A stretch of 5,053 bases of DNA from Candidatus Omnitrophota bacterium (GTDB lineage: Bacteria > Omnitrophota > Gorgyraeia > Zapsychrales > Zapsychraceae): positions 1 to 5,053 of the forward strand of contig JACRHQ010000137.1 in assembly GCA_016217585.1 (NCBI GenBank), read 5' to 3'. Under the pieces are notes generated by a model, which worked only from the letters and a program-made list of their open reading frames with translations, was not told the origin of the DNA and did no database searches. The translations under genes were made by a program, and so were the position numbers. The first letter of the stretch is position 1; each line of letters starts with the position of its first letter. Of the stretch, positions 1-5,053 are shown one piece after another.

Positions 1-180
1 ATCCCCATCGGGGCGCGGATCATGGCGGCGGCGGACGCCTTCGAGGCGATGACGCGCGAACGTCCCTACAAAACCCGCCTGTCCGTTGAAGAAGCGATCA
101 GGGAATTGCGGGCCAACAGCGGTACCCAGTTCGACCCGCGGGTTGTCGACGCCTTTATCGTGTGCACGCGCCAGAAATAG
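1..180 (+). CDS. HD-GYP-type phosphodiesterase/signalling protein, C-terminal end (partial)
   Basis: This is the last 59 codons of a gene that begins left of the window; frame 1 is open from the first base to the TAG at 178-180. The visible peptide has the tail of the HD-GYP domain: GARIMAAADAFEAMTRERPY (residues 4-23 of the fragment), then EEAIRELRANSGTQFDPRVV and DAF, ending TRQK. Family knowledge: intact HD-GYP domains usually hydrolyse cyclic di-GMP or related dinucleotides and often follow response-regulator or sensor domains. The catalytic HD and GYP motifs lie outside the window, so activity and domain partners cannot be judged. The gene ends 40 bases before the SPOR gene on the same strand and could head the same operon. 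A degenerate HD-family regulator with no catalysis is the main alternative. Confidence 0.85.
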   Translation: MPIGARIMAAADAFEAMTRERPYKTRLSVEEAIRELRANSGTQFDPRVVDAFIVCTRQK

Positions 181-192
181 TTTAGAAATTGC

Positions 193-222
193 TTGAGTTC
201 CGCGAAAGGATAATCATATAAT
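193..222 (+). promoter_or_regulatory. Possible sigma-70-like promoter before the SPOR gene
   Basis: A perfect TATAAT (217-222) lies 18 bases after TTGAGT (193-198), which matches the -35 consensus TTGACA at four of six positions. The -10 box overlaps the ATG at 221, so a transcript would start near 229, too late for that start codon but just ahead of the in-frame ATG at 233. A Shine-Dalgarno-like AAAGGA (205-210) sits 10 bases before ATG 221 and argues for translation from 221 on a transcript begun further upstream. The gap is AT-rich against a GC-rich background, so chance resemblance is quite possible. Confidence 0.25.
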
Positions 223-856
223 GGAATATGCTATGACAAATCACGGCACACAGTTTGAATTGTTCCCGTTTTTACAGGGACGCCCGGCCGCCCTCGCCAG
301 GCCCCGCTACCTATTAAAAGACTTGACACTTTCGATAGAAAATATTATTGTCTTATCTATCATTTTCATCATGACGATGGTCCTGTTCTTTTCTTTCGGG
401 GTCGAACGGGGCAAGCGCGTCGTCAGGAGTTCCTTGATACAGGCCGCCAATGGTGGCGAGCCTCGCCAAGGGCGGGCCGCCGCGGCGGGTCCCGAAAGGC
501 AGGCGGAACCCCGGGCCGTCGTTGAAACGAACGTCAAAACGCCTAAAGTGGATATGGCGCAGAAGGCTGTGGCGACGCAGGGTTCCCCCGTCAGTCCGGC
601 GAAGCCCGATGTCCAGCCCTCGCCGCAGAAAAAAGAAACAGGTGTTTTTACGATCCAGGTCGCTTCGTTCAAGGACAAGGGTCTTGCCCGGAAAGAGGCG
701 AATCTCCTCCAGGAGAAAGGGTACAAGATATTTGTTCTGCCCAAAGGGAGCCATTCCATCGTTTGCGTGGGGAAATTCACCCTGCGCGATGAGGCGAGGC
801 AATTTTCCAACAATTTGAAAAGTCGTTACAATGATTGTCTTGTAAGGAGATTATAA
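221..856 (+). CDS. Membrane-anchored SPOR-domain protein
   Basis: A 211-residue inner-membrane protein expected to bind peptidoglycan in the periplasm. Residues 1-40 are a short N-terminal part, 41-60 (IIVLSIIFIMTMVLFFSFGV) form the one hydrophobic segment, followed by basic ERGKR. Residues 65-140 are a low-complexity Ala/Pro/Gln/Lys linker, and 142-211 form the SPOR domain, starting FTIQVASFKDKGLARKEA and continuing through GYKIFVLP and a VCVGKFTLRDEA strand-helix unit. Family knowledge: SPOR domains recognise glycan strands stripped of stem peptides, often at division sites (FtsN, DamX, DedD) or on lytic enzymes. No catalytic domain is present, so a structural or septal role is inferred; it is not close enough to call FtsN. 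Start: ATG 221 has AAAGGA 10 bases upstream; ATG 233 is the alternative. The stop is followed after one base by the next gene's ATG. Confidence 0.88.
   Translation: MEYAMTNHGTQFELFPFLQGRPAALARPRYLLKDLTLSIENIIVLSIIFIMTMVLFFSFGVERGKRVVRSSLIQAANGGEPRQGRAAAAGPERQAEPRAVVETNVKTPKVDMAQKAVATQGSPVSPAKPDVQPSPQKKETGVFTIQVASFKDKGLARKEANLLQEKGYKIFVLPKGSHSIVCVGKFTLRDEARQFSNNLKSRYNDCLVRRL
844..849 (+). promoter_or_regulatory. Strong Shine-Dalgarno for the small basic protein
   Basis: AAGGAG lies 8 bases before the ATG at 858 and inside the last codons of the SPOR gene, whose TAA is at 854-856. The strong site and the 1-base gap fix the start and suggest high, coupled translation of the small basic protein. 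Confidence 0.75.
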
Positions 857-857
857 T

Positions 858-1148
858 ATGTCGTTACATCCTTCTTTAAAAGTCGATTCATCTTCCACCC
901 AGCAGCGTACAGTCTTGACGCGGATTGAGCGGATCAAAGACCTCATGAAAAAGGGACTTTGGAACGAAGGTCGTTCCGTGACGTCTTTACCGAAGACCAA
1001 GATCATCAAGATCAAGACTGCCAAGTCAGCGAAAAAGAAAGAAGAAGAGGGCGCAGCCGAAGGCGCCGCGCCAGCCGCCGCGCCGGCAGCCGGTGCTGCG
1101 AAAGCAGCCCCGGGGGCGAAGGCCGTCCCGGCGGCGAAAAAGGCCTGA
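858..1148 (+). CDS. PVC-type small basic protein with Ala/Pro/Lys-rich tail
   Basis: A 96-residue basic protein. Residues 1-50 match the small basic protein family I know from Verrucomicrobia, Chlamydiae, Planctomycetes, Lentisphaerae and Omnitrophota: MSLHPSLKVD, then RTVLTRIERIKDLMKKGLW, then a SVTSLPKTKIIKIKT segment. The biochemical role is not established to my knowledge; a ribosome- or RNA-associated role is often suspected from size and charge. Residues 51-96 are a low-complexity tail: a lysine patch (KSAKKK), three glutamates, Ala/Pro/Gly repeats and a final PAAKKA, resembling tails of histone H1-like or ribosomal proteins. No signal peptide or membrane segment is visible, so it is probably cytoplasmic. 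It sits between two envelope genes, with a strong ribosome-binding site upstream. Recognition of the core is fairly firm; function is not. Confidence 0.85.
   Translation: MSLHPSLKVDSSSTQQRTVLTRIERIKDLMKKGLWNEGRSVTSLPKTKIIKIKTAKSAKKKEEEGAAEGAAPAAAPAAGAAKAAPGAKAVPAAKKA
1028..1145 (+). repeat. Low-complexity GC-rich coding tract (Ala/Pro/Gly/Lys tail)
   Basis: A compositional tract inside the small basic protein gene, dominated by GCC, GCG, GCA and CCG/CCA codons with lysine codons at each end. It is degenerate, with mixed synonymous codons rather than a perfect tandem unit. That suggests selection on amino-acid composition more than recent slippage, although length variation between strains would be expected. 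Confidence 0.6.
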
Positions 1149-1157
1149 TTGCCCAAA

Positions 1158-1976
1158 ATGCCGCATTTTTGCCGTTTTTTCCCGCAGACCATTTCCGGCG
1201 CTATTTTTGTTTCTTTCCTTGTCTTGTTCCCCGCTGTCCCCGGCCAAACGGAAACATTCCCTTTTCTGGCTGAAACGGCCGCCGACCATGTCAATGTCCG
1301 CGCCGGCCAGAACCAGAATTTCGAGAGGTTATGCCGGCTGGATAAAGGCGAAGAGGTCATCGTCCTCGAGAAGGTTTTCGGATGGTATAAAATCCAGTTG
1401 CCGGGTCGCGTGCCGGTTTACGTGAGCGACAAATACGTCGGGCGGCTGGATAATATCTACGGGGAGATCCTTGTCGACCGGGTCAATGCCCGTGCCGCCG
1501 CCGGCGTCCAGGCGACGATTGTCGGACAATTGAAAAAAGGCGACCGGGTGCGTGTCCTGGCCAGACGGGAAGGATGGTATACCATCGAACCGCCGCCGCA
1601 GGTTTTTGGCTGGGTCGCGCAGGAATTTCTCAAGTTCAAATCGACGGACACGGCGGCCTACCCCGCTTCCGGCGGGGTGGAAGAATCTTCCGGGAATGTC
1701 CAGGCGCCGCCGGTGACCGACCAAACCGTTTCCAACGGTCAAAAGACCGTTGCCGTCACGGGATACCTTCGGGCCAATCCGTCGGTCGGCGACAGTGACA
1801 TGTCCTATGAACTGGTCGTCTCTGACCGGCCCGCCGCTGCTGTGCGAGGCCTTAAACCGATGCTGGATGACTTCGTCCGTTGTCTGGTTACCGTCGAAGG
1901 TACGATCATAACCGAACAAGGAAGCCCTTTGGCGCGGCCGATCATCAACGTTTCCAGGATTCAACTGGTCCTGTAG
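1158..1976 (+). CDS. Exported protein with two bacterial SH3 (SH3b) domains
   Basis: A 272-residue product from ATG 1158. Residues 10-30 (hydrophobic TISGAIFVSFLVLFPAVPGQ) look like a Sec signal peptide, with cleavage plausible near VPG/Q. No Cys occurs at the cleavage site, so it is probably not a lipoprotein. Two SH3b repeats follow: about 37-95, with VNVRAGQNQNFERLCRLDKG and GWYKIQLPGRVPVYVSDKYV, and about 102-160, with VNARAAAGVQATIVGQLKKG, GWYTIEPPP and GWVAQEFL. After a Ser/Thr/Pro linker (161-195), residues 196-272 form a beta-rich segment (VAVTGYLRA...YELVV...FVRCLVTVEGTI...INVSRIQLV) that I cannot assign. Family knowledge: SH3b repeats commonly bind peptidoglycan or envelope partners. 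A TTG at 1149, directly after the previous stop and 5 bases from AAAAAGG (1137-1143), is an alternative start adding three residues; ATG 1158 lacks a well-spaced ribosome-binding site. Confidence 0.82.
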   Translation: MPHFCRFFPQTISGAIFVSFLVLFPAVPGQTETFPFLAETAADHVNVRAGQNQNFERLCRLDKGEEVIVLEKVFGWYKIQLPGRVPVYVSDKYVGRLDNIYGEILVDRVNARAAAGVQATIVGQLKKGDRVRVLARREGWYTIEPPPQVFGWVAQEFLKFKSTDTAAYPASGGVEESSGNVQAPPVTDQTVSNGQKTVAVTGYLRANPSVGDSDMSYELVVSDRPAAAVRGLKPMLDDFVRCLVTVEGTIITEQGSPLARPIINVSRIQLVL

Positions 1977-2017
1977 AAAACCGTTATCCGCCCTTGGCAT
2001 CTTGTCGGGGGTAAAAC

Positions 2018-2659
2018 ATGGTGCTTCGGGTTTCATCTATGTTTGTTGAAGCGGTCCCCATTATTTTCGTGTTGTTCACCTCCGTCATCCTTCATGAATA
2101 CGCGCACGGCTGGACGGCTTATAAGCTGGGGGACCCGACGGCCAAACTGGCCGGACGCCTCACGCTTAACCCTATCATGCACGTCGACCCTGTCGGGACA
2201 ATTTTTATCCCGGGGGTGTTGATCGCGATGCGTTTGTTGGGTATGCACACGTTTGTTTTTGGATGGGCCAAACCGGTCCCCGTCAATTTCGGGAGGCTGA
2301 ACAACCCGCGCCGGGATATGATCTGGGTCGGACTGGCGGGACCGGCGGTGAATATCCTGCTGGCGGTCATCTTCAGCCGGCTGGCGCGGCTGGACGTGCC
2401 GTCGGGCGTTTATCATTTCGCGGAAACGGTGGTATTCATTAATCTTCTTCTGGCGATCTTCAACATGATCCCCGTCCCGCCGCTCGACGGTTCCCGGCTG
2501 GTCATGGGGATATTGCCCCGGGCGCTGGCGGTCCCCTACAGCCGTCTGGAGCGTTACGGCATCCTCATTGTCGTCCTTCTGATCTCTATGGGGGTTTTTG
2601 AAAATGTCGTGTTGCCTGTCCTGATCCTGGCGGGAAAATTATTGGGTATGGAGTTTTGA
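2018..2659 (+). CDS. Site-2 protease family (peptidase M50) membrane metalloprotease
   Basis: A 213-residue polytopic membrane protein of the short M50 group. Zinc site: HEYAH at residues 26-30 (H26, E27, H30) in the first hydrophobic segment, and the distal ligand motif NMIPVPPLDGSRL at 149-161 (D157). GLAGPAVNILLAV at 105-117 is the conserved Gly/Pro/Asn loop-helix. Hydrophobic segments are about 11-26, 56-75, 103-122, 134-151 and 180-206. There is no PDZ domain, unlike RseP (about 450 residues), so this is the compact YwhC/YfmJ-like class whose substrates are mostly unknown; cleavage within or near the membrane is inferred. All visible catalytic residues are intact. Start: GGGGG (2007-2011) precedes ATG 2018 by 6 bases; ATG 2039 is less well supported. 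Its TGA overlaps the aroB ATG by one base, indicating translational coupling rather than shared biochemistry. Confidence 0.9.
   Translation: MVLRVSSMFVEAVPIIFVLFTSVILHEYAHGWTAYKLGDPTAKLAGRLTLNPIMHVDPVGTIFIPGVLIAMRLLGMHTFVFGWAKPVPVNFGRLNNPRRDMIWVGLAGPAVNILLAVIFSRLARLDVPSGVYHFAETVVFINLLLAIFNMIPVPPLDGSRLVMGILPRALAVPYSRLERYGILIVVLLISMGVFENVVLPVLILAGKLLGMEF
2650..2653 (+). promoter_or_regulatory. Shine-Dalgarno GGAG that decides the aroB start
   Basis: GGAG lies 5 bases before ATG 2659 but only 2 bases before the in-frame TTG at 2656, so ATG is the better start. The site is inside the end of the protease gene and gives a TGATG stop/start junction suited to reinitiation. Confidence 0.6.
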
Positions 2660-3747
2660 TGAAAACAGTCAACGTCACTTTAAAGGAACATCCGTATAAA
2701 ATCGTCATCGGCCGCGATATCCTCGGCCGGCTCGGCGCCGCCCTTAAAGGCCTTCCTTGCGGAAAAGACGCGGTCGTCATCACCAGCCCCGTGATCAACC
2801 GGTATCATGGCGCCGCCCTGGCGTCGGGGTTGAAGAAAAGCGGTTTTTCCGTCAAGGTTTTCGAGGTCCCCGAGGGCGAGCAAAGCAAATCCGTCCGCGT
2901 CGCTTTTTCGCTGATGGAGAAAATCGCCCGCTACGACCGGCTTAAACAGATCTTTATCGTCGCCTTCGGCGGCGGCGTCATCGGTGATTTGGCCGGTTTT
3001 GTGGCCTCGACTTACAAAAGAGGCGTCCCCTGTGTCCAGGTGCCGACGACCTTGCTGGCGCAGATCGATTCGGCCATCGGCGGCAAAACGGCCGTCGATT
3101 TGCCTGCGGGCAAGAACCTGGTCGGGACTTTTTATCAGCCGAAGATCGTCTGGAGCGATGTGTCCGTCCTGTCAACGCTGGACAAGCGACAGATACGTAA
3201 CGGACTCGCGGAAGCGGTCAAGTATGGCGTTATCGCCGACGCCGGATTTTTCGGCTATATCGCCGGACATTACGCGAAAATCCTGGCTTTGCGGCCGTCG
3301 GCGCTGGAGGAAACGGTCTTGCGGTGCAGCCGGATCAAGGCGAGGGTGGTCGGTGCCGACGAGAAAGAGACCAGAGGCATCCGGACTATCCTGAATTTTG
3401 GCCATACGGTCGGCCACGCGGTCGAGGCCGGCGGCGGCTACCGCTTGTACCACCACGGGGAGTCGGTCGCCCTCGGCATGCGCGTGGCGGCGGAAATTTC
3501 CTGCCGGCAGACATTGTTCCCGCGCAGGGAGCAGTGCCTTTTAGACAATCTCCTTACCGAGATCGGCTTGCCGCGGAAGATCCGCGGGCTGTCCTTGACA
3601 AGAATCTTGCGGGTGATGGACCACGATAAAAAGTTTAAGGCGGGCAAAAACAGGTTTGTCCTCGCGCGGCGGATCGGAAAAGTCCAGGTGGTGGAAAGAA
3701 TCCCTTTGCCGGTCATCCAACAGGCCGTCCGCCTCTTTATGGCCTAA
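2659..3747 (+). CDS. aroB: 3-dehydroquinate synthase
   Basis: A 362-residue cytoplasmic enzyme of usual family length. It converts DAHP (3-deoxy-D-arabino-heptulosonate 7-phosphate) to 3-dehydroquinate with release of phosphate, the second step of the shikimate pathway to aromatic amino acids, using NAD and a divalent metal. Visible signatures: PEGEQSKS (71-78), the NAD-binding FGGGVIGDLAGFVASTYKRG (103-122), VPTTLLAQIDSAIGGKTAVD (128-147), KNLVGTFYQP (152-161), GLAEAVKYG (182-190), NFGHTVGHAVE (246-256), YHHGESVALGM (264-274) and DHDKKF (321-326). Metal ligands by family analogy are E185, H249 and H266; lysines K143 and K188 of the active-site region are present. Nothing appears missing, so it should be active. 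It is the only biosynthetic enzyme in the window and starts inside the protease stop codon. No other aro gene is next to it; the following genes are on the opposite strand. Confidence 0.97.
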   Translation: MKTVNVTLKEHPYKIVIGRDILGRLGAALKGLPCGKDAVVITSPVINRYHGAALASGLKKSGFSVKVFEVPEGEQSKSVRVAFSLMEKIARYDRLKQIFIVAFGGGVIGDLAGFVASTYKRGVPCVQVPTTLLAQIDSAIGGKTAVDLPAGKNLVGTFYQPKIVWSDVSVLSTLDKRQIRNGLAEAVKYGVIADAGFFGYIAGHYAKILALRPSALEETVLRCSRIKARVVGADEKETRGIRTILNFGHTVGHAVEAGGGYRLYHHGESVALGMRVAAEISCRQTLFPRREQCLLDNLLTEIGLPRKIRGLSLTRILRVMDHDKKFKAGKNRFVLARRIGKVQVVERIPLPVIQQAVRLFMA

Positions 3748-3754
3748 ATCCCCT

Positions 3755-4393
3755 CTATGGGCCGGCGCGCCGCACACCCAGGACGGTCACTTCATCTTTA
3801 TCCATCAAGACCACTTCATTAAGCGTGATATTCGTGATTTTCTTGCCGTCGATGTAATCGCCTGTCTCGTAGATTTCGCCGTTAATGAGGGCCATTATCT
3901 TGCCGTTATTCATCATGACGCCATCGACGGTGAGGCCGCGTTTTTGTCTGCGGGGTGCCGCCGGCGGAGGGGGGGCGGCGGGGATCGCGGCCGGCGCCGT
4001 CGCGACAGCCGCAGAGGGCTGTTGCGGCAGTGCGTTTTTACCGGTTTCGGCACTGAAATTTATCCGCGGCCGGTAGTCTCTCCCCTGACGGGGACCTGTG
4101 GCCTTCGGGAGGAGGGAACGGGAGGCAAATTTGGGCTGCAGGATGAAAAGAACGCCGACGATAAACAGCAGAAACAAGATCTCCAGAAGCACGATGATGT
4201 GCCATTTTTTTTGTTTTGGTCTGGCCGGTGCGGACAGGGGTTGCGTTGGCAAAGAGATGGAGTGGGCCACAGAGAGGACAGATTCCGGTTCGGCCCACGT
4301 TTTTGGGGGTTGGGAAGTCCGGTTATCGGCCGCGGGAGAAGTTGTTTGTCTGAGGGTCTGGGTCTTCTTGAGGGCTTCGTTGATGATACTCAT
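3755..4393 (-). CDS. GspB-like inner-membrane protein (type II secretion / pilus assembly accessory)
   Basis: A 212-residue bitopic membrane protein. Residues 1-63 are a cytoplasmic, Ser/Thr/Pro-rich N-terminus opening MSIINEALKKTQ. A basic KQKK stop (60-63) precedes one hydrophobic helix (about 65-86, HIIVLLEILFLLFIVGVLFI). Residues 87-150 form an Ala/Pro-rich periplasmic linker ending PRRQKR, and 153-207 form a small beta-rich domain (GLTVDGVMMNNGKIMALING, GDYIDGKKITNIT, EVVLMDKDEVTVLGV). That layout and the ING...GD.I.G..I..I pattern match the C-terminal domain of GspB/PulB-type proteins and resemble PilP-like domains. Family knowledge: GspA and GspB form an ATP-driven complex that helps place the GspD secretin through the peptidoglycan. 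The gene overlaps the upstream GspA-like gene by ATGA and has a strong GGAGGAGG site. No secretin is in the window, so a role in type IV/MSHA pili is equally possible. Confidence 0.8.
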   Translation of the reverse strand: MSIINEALKKTQTLRQTTSPAADNRTSQPPKTWAEPESVLSVAHSISLPTQPLSAPARPKQKKWHIIVLLEILFLLFIVGVLFILQPKFASRSLLPKATGPRQGRDYRPRINFSAETGKNALPQQPSAAVATAPAAIPAAPPPPAAPRRQKRGLTVDGVMMNNGKIMALINGEIYETGDYIDGKKITNITLNEVVLMDKDEVTVLGVRRAGP

Positions 4394-5053
4394 GCAAAGA
4401 CAACCTCCTCCACGGAACGCTGGACAATGTTTTCATCGATGGCGCGGGCCTCGGCGATGAATCCGGCCAAAAGCGCCCGGTCGCAGAGGATGTTGATCAT
4501 GCGCGGGGTCCCTTTCGACCGTTCATAGACAAGGTTTACGGCGTTGTCGGTAAACCGGACCGCGTGGCCCGGGAGGGCGCCGGACTGGGCGATCTTCAGC
4601 CGGTGGTTGATGTAGGCCCGCACCTCGTCTTTGTTGAGGGGCATGATATGGTAGCGCACCGAGACCCTCTGGTTTAACTGGCGCAGGGACGAAAGTTTGA
4701 GTTTTTCGGCGAGCTCCGGCTGGCCGATGAGGACCAGCTGCAGGAGTTTTTCTTTCTCGGTCTCGAGGTTGGAGAGAAGCCGGATCTGTTCAAGCTGTTT
4801 GACGCTCAGGTTCTGCGCCTCGTCGATGATGATGACGATATTGTGTCCCCGGCTGGTTTCCTCCAGGAGGAAGTTGTTGAGCGCGCTGACCAGCGCGAAC
4901 TTGTTTTTGAAATTCCCTTCGATGCCGAGATCTTTGAGAACAATCTGGAGCAGCTGGATGGGGGAAAAGCTCGGGTTCAGGATCAGCGCCGTCTTGACGC
5001 TTTTATCCAGGCGGTTTAATAACATGCGGCAGAGCGTCGTCTTGCCGGTGCCG
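4390..5053 (-). CDS. ExeA/GspA-type AAA ATPase, partial (N-terminus beyond right edge)
   Basis: The 220 visible codons read from the window edge; an ATG at 5025 is internal, because the frame stays open to the edge and encodes the Walker A motif GTGKTTLCR just before it. Fragment motifs: Walker A at 1-6, Walker B NIVIIIDEAQNL at 71-82 (D77, E78), sensor-1-like LVLIGQPEL at 107-115, LNQRVSVRYHI at 126-136 with candidate arginine fingers R129/R133, and sensor-2-like GTPRMINILCDRALLAG at 181-197 (R184). This matches the ExeA/GspA and MshM group of AAA ATPases that power secretin or pilus assembly. The protein stops soon after the AAA domain (VQRSVEEVVFA), so it lacks the membrane segment and peptidoglycan-binding domain of full-length Aeromonas ExeA. 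About 40-50 N-terminal residues are probably missing off the window. It overlaps the GspB-like gene by 4 bases, supporting a functional pair. Confidence 0.9.
   Translation of the reverse strand, partial: GTGKTTLCRMLLNRLDKSVKTALILNPSFSPIQLLQIVLKDLGIEGNFKNKFALVSALNNFLLEETSRGHNIVIIIDEAQNLSVKQLEQIRLLSNLETEKEKLLQLVLIGQPELAEKLKLSSLRQLNQRVSVRYHIMPLNKDEVRAYINHRLKIAQSGALPGHAVRFTDNAVNLVYERSKGTPRMINILCDRALLAGFIAEARAIDENIVQRSVEEVVFA
4404..4411 (-). promoter_or_regulatory. Strong Shine-Dalgarno for the GspB-like gene
   Basis: On the minus strand this reads GGAGGAGG, 10 bases before the ATG (4393-4391), within the final codons of the ATPase gene. It supports the chosen start and, with the ATGA overlap at 4393-4390, coupled expression of the pair. 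Confidence 0.7.

Noticed and set aside
852..857. TATAAT just before the small basic protein ATG
   Set aside because: It is made of the SPOR stop codon and flanking bases, has no -35 element at 16-18 bases, and would place the RNA start inside the coding region.
851..1360. Minus-strand frame with an Ala-rich stretch opposite the small basic protein
   Set aside because: The Ala run is the complement of the GC-rich tail codons; the plus-strand gene has a family match and a strong Shine-Dalgarno.
1329..2036. Minus-strand open frame (235 codons) opposite the SH3b gene
   Set aside because: It lies antisense to a gene with a signal peptide and two SH3b repeats; its translation has no recognisable motif and no good ribosome-binding site was found.
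3722..3745. AGGCC...GGCCT inverted repeat at the end of aroB as a terminator
   Set aside because: The stem is only 5 base pairs with a 14-base loop and no U tract on either strand.
3763..3772. Perfect 10-base palindrome CGGCGCGCCG near the convergent stops
   Set aside because: It has no loop and no T run and lies within gspB-like coding sequence, so it is not a credible terminator; more likely chance in GC-rich DNA.
3940..4036. GC-rich repeat-like tract in the GspB-like gene
   Set aside because: It codes for an Ala/Pro periplasmic linker, expected for this protein class, with no regular tandem unit.
3656..4528. Long plus-strand open frame (290 codons) opposite the GspB-like and ATPase genes
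   Set aside because: It covers the 3' part of aroB and is antisense to two genes with clear family motifs. Its translation is rich in Arg/Gly with no domain, typical of a GC-rich shadow frame.
1..5053. CRISPR, tRNA/rRNA, insertion-sequence or defence/toxin signatures
   Set aside because: No spaced direct repeats, cloverleaf, transposase motifs, terminal inverted repeats or toxin-antitoxin-like pairs were seen; coding density is near complete with recognised families.

Overview
The window looks like chromosomal core DNA of a Gram-negative PVC-superphylum bacterium, most likely an uncultivated Omnitrophota-type (former OP3) lineage. Two observations support this. The product at 858-1148 has the N-terminal signature of the PVC 'small basic protein' family (MSLHPSLKV... 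then VLTRIERIKDLM...W..G.SV..LPK). The minus-strand pair is a short ExeA/GspA-type ATPase followed by a GspB-type anchor beginning MSIINEALKK. The phylum assignment is inference. No tRNA, rRNA, CRISPR array, insertion sequence or other mobile element is visible, and base composition is fairly even, so this is not an obvious transferred island.

Layout. Bases 1-180 hold the 3' end of an HD-GYP-type gene. From 221 to 3747 the plus strand carries five closely packed genes: a membrane-anchored SPOR-domain protein (221-856), the small basic protein with an Ala/Pro/Lys tail (858-1148), an exported double-SH3b protein (1158-1976), a short site-2 (M50) metalloprotease (2018-2659) and 3-dehydroquinate synthase AroB (2659-3747). 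Junctions are tight: 1 base, 9 bases (0 if a TTG start is used), 41 bases and a 1-base TGATG overlap. This suggests one transcription unit with translational coupling, possibly including the HD-GYP gene 40 bases upstream. The minus strand then holds a GspB-like inner-membrane protein (4393-3755), preceded by and overlapping by ATGA with an ExeA/GspA-type AAA ATPase (5053-4390) that runs off the right edge. The two transcription units converge tail to tail with only 7 bases between stop codons and no recognisable terminator.

How the genes fit together. Most of the window concerns the cell envelope: peptidoglycan-associated modules (SPOR, SH3b), an intramembrane protease, and an ATPase/anchor pair of the kind that helps assemble type II secretion or type IV/MSHA pili. 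The small basic protein is probably a ribosome- or nucleic-acid-associated product, and AroB is the second step of the shikimate pathway. The mixture looks like an ordinary housekeeping operon of a streamlined lineage rather than a dedicated new system. The points most worth a second look are the tail on the small basic protein, the uncharacterised C-terminal domain of the SH3b protein, and the ATPase that ends right after its AAA domain.
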